The notes beneath the pieces are model-generated. The model did no database searches. It was not told the origin of the DNA and saw nothing but the letters and a program-made list of their open reading frames with translations. 45,457 nt of DNA from Xanthobacteraceae bacterium. GTDB lineage: Bacteria; Pseudomonadota; Alphaproteobacteria; Rhizobiales; Xanthobacteraceae. The position numbers were made by a program, and so were the translations under genes. How positions within the stretch are numbered: the stretch's first letter is position 1; each line of letters begins with the position of its first letter. The DNA is taken from positions 1 through 45,457 of the forward strand of contig JALHMF010000015.1 in assembly GCA_022844205.1 (NCBI GenBank). The letters are read 5' to 3'. Positions 41,208 to 45,457 of this stretch are shown piece by piece.

Positions 41208-42500
41208 ATGGCTTTGCGATCGATGAGCGATGCAGACCCCACTTCCTCGGGGCCAGTTCGGACCCGCTCGGACCGGCTCAACCAGAACTGCTTCTGCGTC
41301 ACGCTCGACCGTCGGTCGCTTTGCGAGGCGCTGGAGCACGAGGCTAGCGATCCAGCGTTCTGCGAGACTTTCATCCGCCCGAAGACCCACTTGTTCTCGA
41401 ACGTGCCGGTGTTCCTCTCAGCCGGCGAGGTGGCCGAGATGCAGGAGGTGGTCGCAGCTATCGAAACGACGGCCCGGCTCGCCGCATATAAAGCCGCGGT
41501 TCTCTCGTGGGCACCCGAAATCTCGCGGGAGGATCACGGTCCGGTCGGGGCGTTGATGGGCTATGATTTCCATCTTGGCATAGAAGGTCCCCGGTTAATC
41601 GAGATCAACACCAACGCCGGGGGGGCATTTCTCAACGCACTTCTTGCAAGGGCGCAGCGCGCCTGCTGTGCCGAGATGGACATGCCGCTGACGCCGCATA
41701 CGTTTGAGGATTCGGCGTTCCGCATGTTCCAAAGCGAATGGATACGCCAACGAGGAACCGGCGCACCACAGCGGGTCGCTATCGTAGACGACAGCCCAGA
41801 GGAACAGTATCTCTACCCTGAGTTCGTGCTCGTGCGGCAAGTTCTGGCCGCTCGCGGTGTGGACGCGGTTATCGCGGACGCCAGCCATCTTCGCTATGAG
41901 GCGGGCCGGCTCAGCGTCGAGGGGAAGCCAATCGACCTCGTGTACAACCGCGTCACCGATTTCGCGTTTGATCAGCCAGAGCACAGGGCGCTACGGGAGG
42001 CCTATCGCAATGGCTCGGTGGTCGTAACGCCGAATCCGCACAATCACGCCCTGCTCGCCGACAAGCGTAATCTTTCGCTGCTCTCCGACCCGGCGATGCT
42101 CAAGGCCTGGGGCCTGGGACCAGAACAACTGGCGCAGCTAAAATCCGTCCCGCGCACTGTCGTTGTCACAACCGAGATCGCCGACGAACTGTGGAAGTCG
42201 CGTAAGGACCTATTCTTTAAGCCGACTGGCGGACATGGCGGAAAAGCAGTGTACCGCGGCGACAAAGTGACGAAAGGCGTTTGGGCAGAAATCGAGCGAG
42301 GCGGTTACGTTGCTCAGACTTTCGTCCGACCGAGCGAGCGCATGATCAAGATCGACGAAGTACTCCAGGCGCGCAAGATGGACGTTCGGCTCTATACCTA
42401 TGACAGTCATGTGCTTTTAGTGGCCGCGCGCCTCTATCACGGCCAGACCACAAATTTCAGAACCCCAGGCGGCGGGTTCGCTCCGGTGTTTGTGATCTGA
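41208..42500 (+). CDS. ATP-grasp-like protein of unknown substrate (430 aa)
   Basis: The C-terminal half (about 210-430) reads like an ATP-grasp fold: NRVTDFAFDQPEHRALREAY, TPNPHNHALLADKRNL, then LFFKPTGGHGGKAVYRGDK (nucleotide loop with Lys) and MDVRLYTYDSHVLLVAARLYHGQ (metal site side chains). The N-terminal part (about 40-200) contains GYDFHLGIEGPRLIEINTNAGGAFLNALL, which resembles glutathionylspermidine/RimK-like carboxylate-amine ligase cores. It may thus join a carboxylate to an amine or thiol. The exact substrate is unknown. It follows the GAPDH gene by 58 bp. The start is uncertain: a second ATG lies five codons inside, and neither has a good binding site. Confidence 0.6.
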   Translation: MALRSMSDADPTSSGPVRTRSDRLNQNCFCVTLDRRSLCEALEHEASDPAFCETFIRPKTHLFSNVPVFLSAGEVAEMQEVVAAIETTARLAAYKAAVLSWAPEISREDHGPVGALMGYDFHLGIEGPRLIEINTNAGGAFLNALLARAQRACCAEMDMPLTPHTFEDSAFRMFQSEWIRQRGTGAPQRVAIVDDSPEEQYLYPEFVLVRQVLAARGVDAVIADASHLRYEAGRLSVEGKPIDLVYNRVTDFAFDQPEHRALREAYRNGSVVVTPNPHNHALLADKRNLSLLSDPAMLKAWGLGPEQLAQLKSVPRTVVVTTEIADELWKSRKDLFFKPTGGHGGKAVYRGDKVTKGVWAEIERGGYVAQTFVRPSERMIKIDEVLQARKMDVRLYTYDSHVLLVAARLYHGQTTNFRTPGGGFAPVFVI

Positions 42501-42614
42501 AAAGCAGGCAGTTTCCGGCATGTTTGAGGCGGATTATCAGAGATGGGGTAATTGGGCGCTTACACAGAATCCACTGTTCAGGCGTCCCGTCCGGCCAACG
42601 GGAGCCATGAAGCT

Positions 42615-43773
42615 TGTCTGTACCGAAAACTATATCCTGCAATATTGGTGATGAAGTCCGCCGAGAACGGGCACAGATACGATGCTGCCCTGGCGCTGGA
42701 TGGCGCGATGAATCGGGGAATCCTTGCTGAGAGACCGATGGGTCCTCAACTCATTATAGTAAGCAGCATATCTCTTCAGAATTCGGCGCAGATGTGCCTC
42801 ACTCAAGACGACCATGTGGTCGACGCACTCGCGCCGGATCGAGCCGATCAAGCGTTCGGCAAACCCATTCTGCCATGGTGAGGCTGGTGCAACGGGCTTG
42901 TCCCGGATACCCATGGCGCGCAATCGCCGCGTGACGGTGGTGCCGTAAACACCATCCCGATCTCGAATGATGTAGCGCGGAGCATCCTCCCAAGGAAATG
43001 CCTCGGTTAGCTGCCGGGCGATCCATTCTGCGGTCGGATTTGTTGTGACGTTGATCCAGGTCAGGTCTCTGCGGCCTAGCCGAACAATGACGAAGGCATA
43101 GAGCAGATCGAACCCGATAGTCGGGACAACAAACAGGTCCATAGCTGCGATATCCGGCGCATGGTTACGCAGGAAAGTGCGCCATCCCTGGCTTGGTGGA
43201 CCGCGATGTTTGACCATGTACTTGGCGACGCTCGACTGCGCGACCTCGAACCCAAGCTTGAGCAGTTCACCATGGATACGTGGCGCTCCCCAAAGCGGGT
43301 TCTCAAGGCTCATCTGCCGGATCAGCGCGCAGAGCTCCGTCTCTATCTGCGGCCGCCCTCCCCGTGAGCACGACTTCCAACGCCAGTAGCTGCGAAAGCC
43401 CGCACGATGCCAACGTACGATGGTCTCTGGACGGACGATGGTGATGGCATCGAGGACCGATGGAAACCAGCGATACAGCTGGATAAAGATAAAACGATCT
43501 CTGTTCGTCATCTGCACGCGGCCGCGCACCTGACGTCGCAACACGATCAGCTGATGTCGGAGCGCTGTGTTCTCGGCTTCCAGGCGGCTCTTCGACTTAA
43601 ATGGAGAGGCCAGGACGGCTAGAACGAAACAGAGTAGTTGCCACACAATTTCGGTCGCAAACGGGGAGAAGTGGACATTCAGCGAGCCGCGCTGACTATG
43701 CCGGATTTATGAGTACGCGCCTTAATACGATTCTGTTACCATATCAATGCGGACGAGGTTTTCGGTACACACA
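42615..43773 (-). mobile_element. Insertion sequence, copy C (1159 bp)
   Basis: Ends are TGTCTGTACCGAAAAC (from 42615) and GTTTTCGGTACACACA (to 43773), with the inverted match extending two bases outside (CT/AG). It is nearly the same as copy A but 64 bp longer, the extra bases lying between the transposase start and the right end (about 43650-43730). It lies between the ATP-grasp gene and a FadL-type gene. No target duplication is apparent. Confidence 0.85.
42630..43646 (-). CDS. Single-ORF rve-type (DDE) transposase, copy C
   Basis: The 338-residue transposase is almost identical to copy A but has an intact start (GTG at 43646, MWQLLCFVLAVLASPF). Catalytic residues lie in AAMDLFVVPT, IIRDRDGVYG and FAERLIGSIRRE. 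Differences from A are scattered substitutions (for example VQMTNRDRFIF for VRVTNGDRLFF), so the two are separate insertions of one subtype. It ends LGGLHHQYCRI only 15 bp from the left IS end. Confidence 0.87.
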   Translation of the reverse strand: MWQLLCFVLAVLASPFKSKSRLEAENTALRHQLIVLRRQVRGRVQMTNRDRFIFIQLYRWFPSVLDAITIVRPETIVRWHRAGFRSYWRWKSCSRGGRPQIETELCALIRQMSLENPLWGAPRIHGELLKLGFEVAQSSVAKYMVKHRGPPSQGWRTFLRNHAPDIAAMDLFVVPTIGFDLLYAFVIVRLGRRDLTWINVTTNPTAEWIARQLTEAFPWEDAPRYIIRDRDGVYGTTVTRRLRAMGIRDKPVAPASPWQNGFAERLIGSIRRECVDHMVVLSEAHLRRILKRYAAYYNELRTHRSLSKDSPIHRAIQRQGSIVSVPVLGGLHHQYCRI

Positions 43774-43802
43774 AGTCATGCATCTCTTCATGCATTCAAA
43801 GT

Positions 43803-45140
43803 ATGGGCATTGCGGACTCCATAAAAATCACAGCAAAATGGGCGATGGCAAGTAACTGCTCCGGCGCATCGCATAGCTGGTTCTACAATGGATTACTGGC
43901 CTTAGCTTTGGCATTCGGTTCGGCCGCTCACGCAGGTGGCTTTGCCGTGCGCGAGCAATCGGCAATCGCGCAAGGCATGTCCTTCGCCGGAGCTGCAACG
44001 CCGGGTTCGGGCCTGAGCGCCATGTACTGGAATCCGTCCGCTGTTACGCAGGCGCAAGGATTTTGGGGCGAGACCCATGCCGCCGGCATCTTCCCTCACT
44101 CGATCGTAACAGCTGCTCCACCAACTTCATCAGCGTTAATTGCCGCCTATGGCGGTTCTGCTGGAAATATTGGGGAGATTGGCGCCATCCCTGCAATTTA
44201 TTTGGCGTACCCGATAAACCAAAATTTCTACATCGGCCTTTCGGTCAACGCTCCATTCGGACTCGCGACAAATGCGAATTCGTGGCTCGGCAGTTTTTAT
44301 GCGGCGGAAGCAAAAGGGCAATCGACCGACGTCAACCCGGTCCTTGGATGGAAAATTAGTGATTTCTTGAGTATCGGCGCAGGTCCCAGGATTGTTTGGT
44401 TCCAGGGGAAATTTAGCCGCTCAATTTTTCCAATATTGACAGATCACGCTGCCGTCGATGTTGAAGATGTTGGTTTTGGCTTTTCAGCGGGTATCACCTT
44501 CACACCGACCGCGCTGACACAAATCGCCCTCGGCTACCGGTCAAGGGTAAAGCTTCGTCTTGAAGGTGACTTCGACCGCCCAGCGGCTTCAATTCATCTG
44601 CCAATCAACGGAACTGCGACGCTCCCCGACCAGATTAATTTTGGCGTTCGCCATCGTGTCTCAGATGCATTAACGCTGCTCAGTACGATGGAGTGGACGA
44701 ACTGGAGTGTTTTGCAAAACGTCCCTCTTTCCATCACTGGAGTAAATGCCGCGCCGATTACGACACTCACTTTCAATTACCGCGATGCCTGGTTTTTTTC
44801 CATAGGGGCTGAATATCAGTGGAGCCCGCAGACTACATTTCGGACTGGGATCGGTTATGAACTTTCTCCCGTTCGGACTTCGGTGCGTGACACTTCACTG
44901 CCGGATGCGAATTGTTGGTGGCTTTCAGCCGGTTTTACCTATCAATGGAATGAGCAATGGACCACCGATCTAGGCTACAGTTTCATGTATATGGGCCGAT
45001 CTTCCATCAACGTTGCGGCCGGTCATCCGGATTTTTTCGGTGTTTCTGTTTTCGCGAATTCAAATGCCTATATAAATATCGTATCGGCATCCTTGCGTTA
45101 CAAATGGTCAAGCGAGCCCCAGCAAACCCGATTTAGGTGA
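43803..45140 (+). CDS. FadL/OmpP1-type outer-membrane transporter
   Basis: The protein of 445 residues has a signal peptide (about residues 26-44: FYNGLLALALAFGSAAHA) and then mature GGFAVREQSAIAQGMSFAGAA, the typical FadL hatch start with the NPF-like region MYWNPSAV. Fourteen amphipathic strands follow, ending in NIVSASLRYKW. FadL proteins take up long-chain fatty acids or aromatic hydrocarbons through the outer membrane. Two ATGs (43803 and 14 codons later) are both possible starts. The IS C end lies only 30 bp upstream, so its native promoter may have been replaced. It is compositionally less GC-rich than the metabolic genes. Confidence 0.88.
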   Translation: MGIADSIKITAKWAMASNCSGASHSWFYNGLLALALAFGSAAHAGGFAVREQSAIAQGMSFAGAATPGSGLSAMYWNPSAVTQAQGFWGETHAAGIFPHSIVTAAPPTSSALIAAYGGSAGNIGEIGAIPAIYLAYPINQNFYIGLSVNAPFGLATNANSWLGSFYAAEAKGQSTDVNPVLGWKISDFLSIGAGPRIVWFQGKFSRSIFPILTDHAAVDVEDVGFGFSAGITFTPTALTQIALGYRSRVKLRLEGDFDRPAASIHLPINGTATLPDQINFGVRHRVSDALTLLSTMEWTNWSVLQNVPLSITGVNAAPITTLTFNYRDAWFFSIGAEYQWSPQTTFRTGIGYELSPVRTSVRDTSLPDANCWWLSAGFTYQWNEQWTTDLGYSFMYMGRSSINVAAGHPDFFGVSVFANSNAYINIVSASLRYKWSSEPQQTRFR

Positions 45141-45143
45141 AGG

Positions 45144-45374
45144 ATGTTGTCGTATGCCGCCCTTGCATTTCTACAGGAAATTTCTTCTGATAAATTATTC
45201 AGTCTGCCTTTGCAACGCGCGTTGATCGATCGCCTTACAAAGGAAAGCTTCGAGATCTTTTTGCGACGAGCGTTCGAAACAGTCGTGCCAGGTGAGAAAC
45301 TTCACCTGAATTGGCATATTTTAGCCATCGCTCATGTGTTTGGCCTGCACCCGGTTTCGTTGACACCCGCCTAA
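45144..45374 (+). pseudogene. Phage terminase large subunit, N-terminal fragment
   Basis: The frame begins MLSYAALAFLQEISSD and contains SFEIFLRRAFETVVPGEKLHLNWHILAIAH, the N-terminal signature seen in large terminase subunits of prophages (usual form FETVxPG...NWHIxAIAxxL). Real similarity ends near 45336. The last codons (VFGLHPVSLTPA) come from the end of an IS3-family element. The ATPase Walker A and nuclease domains are gone. It is therefore a prophage relic, cut by the IS. Confidence 0.65.
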
Positions 45375-45457
45375 GCTAATCCTGCCTTCTGCTCGAACTC
45401 CATCGGGCTCAGATATCCGATCGTAGAGTGTCTGCGCTTCGGATTATAGAAGCGCTC
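45335..45457 (-). mobile_element. End of an IS3-family element (runs off the window)
   Basis: The terminal sequence TGTTTGGCCTGCACCCGG then TTTCGTTGACA is like the inverted ends of IS3-family elements. A transposase C-terminus follows within about 35 bp, as is usual for them. The rest of the element lies outside the window. It abuts the terminase fragment. Confidence 0.7.
45371..45457 (-). CDS. IS3-family transposase (OrfB), C-terminal end
   Basis: The last 28 residues on the minus strand read ERFYNPKRRHSTIGYLSP then MEFEQKAGLA. The first part is the conserved end of the integrase core, including the DDE glutamate region's C-terminal helix and the RRHSTIGYLSP motif of IS3 OrfB. A stop codon follows at 45371-45373. 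The catalytic aspartates lie outside the window. Confidence 0.88.
   Translation of the reverse strand, partial: ERFYNPKRRHSTIGYLSPMEFEQKAGLA

Noticed and set aside
1-45457. CRISPR array, tRNA or rRNA genes, integrase attachment sites
   Set aside because: No regularly spaced repeats, no tRNA-like cloverleaf and no rRNA sequence were noticed; no site-specific integrase gene is present to suggest attachment sites.

Overview
The window looks like an accessory island from an alphaproteobacterium, probably of the Hyphomicrobiales (Bradyrhizobium, Afipia or Rhodopseudomonas-like). The reasons are the GC-rich coding style, the type of single-ORF rve transposase with TGTGTGTACCGAAAA ends, Tat-exported copper oxidases with DUF5676/DUF2933-type small membrane proteins, and the many short exported metal-handling proteins. 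The assignment to genus is inference. No rRNA, tRNA, CRISPR array or replication origin was seen.

Layout. (1) 1-6000: an IS5-type element end cuts a multicopper oxidase remnant. After a small membrane protein and an orphan gene comes a minus-strand periplasmic copper operon, read from 5999 down to 1561: His-rich exported protein, lipoprotein, TolC-family outer-membrane lipoprotein, two-domain multicopper oxidase, cupredoxin, CusF-like protein. (2) 6061-7961: an IS-scarred zone with a multicopper oxidase 5' fragment, a 52-bp IS remnant, a complete 1095-bp IS copy and a decapitated amino-acid permease. (3) 8244-10048: a BT1/folate-biopterin-type transporter and a small cytochrome c, then about 850 bp without a gene. 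(4) 10900-19121: a tightly packed plus-strand operon of GH65 phosphorylase, universal stress protein, beta-phosphoglucomutase-like HAD, acetate kinase, phosphoketolase and histidine phosphatase. (5) 19338-24401, minus strand: Cu-type P-ATPase with an unusual CPD motif, DUF5676-like protein, small His/Met protein, CopZ-like chaperone, a truncated PNPOx-like gene, small exported proteins and a DsbA-family protein. (6) 24612-26575: IS copy and IS remnant flanked by broken acetate kinase and PRPP synthetase genes. (7) 38889 down to 26679, minus strand: DUF2946-like protein, three-domain multicopper oxidase, beta-propeller, several small membrane proteins, isoprenylcysteine-methyltransferase-like protein, a Met-rich peptidoglycan-binding protein, CopB-type ATPase (CPH), PRPP synthetase, beta-CASP metallo-beta-lactamase nuclease and an AMP/thymidine phosphorylase. 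(8) 39023-42500, plus strand: DMT exporter, archaeal-type (type II) GAPDH and an orphan ATP-grasp-like protein. (9) 42615-45457: a third IS copy, a FadL-type porin, a phage terminase fragment and the end of an IS3-family element.

How it may fit together. One half is copper and periplasmic stress defence: two P1B ATPases, two intact and two broken multicopper oxidases, cupredoxins, chaperones and a TolC-type protein. The other half is phosphate-based, ATP-sparing energy metabolism. GH65 plus beta-PGM would turn a disaccharide and Pi into glucose 6-phosphate without a kinase. Phosphoketolase plus acetate kinase would turn sugar phosphate and Pi into acetate and ATP. The nuclease, nucleoside/nucleotide phosphorylase and PRPP synthetase could recycle RNA. 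The second metabolic set is translationally coupled to the CopB ATPase. Several of these enzymes (type II GAPDH, AMP-phosphorylase-like protein, short PRPP synthetase) are of archaeal type. The joint role, an emergency energy and salvage programme tied to metal or low-oxygen stress, is a hypothesis.
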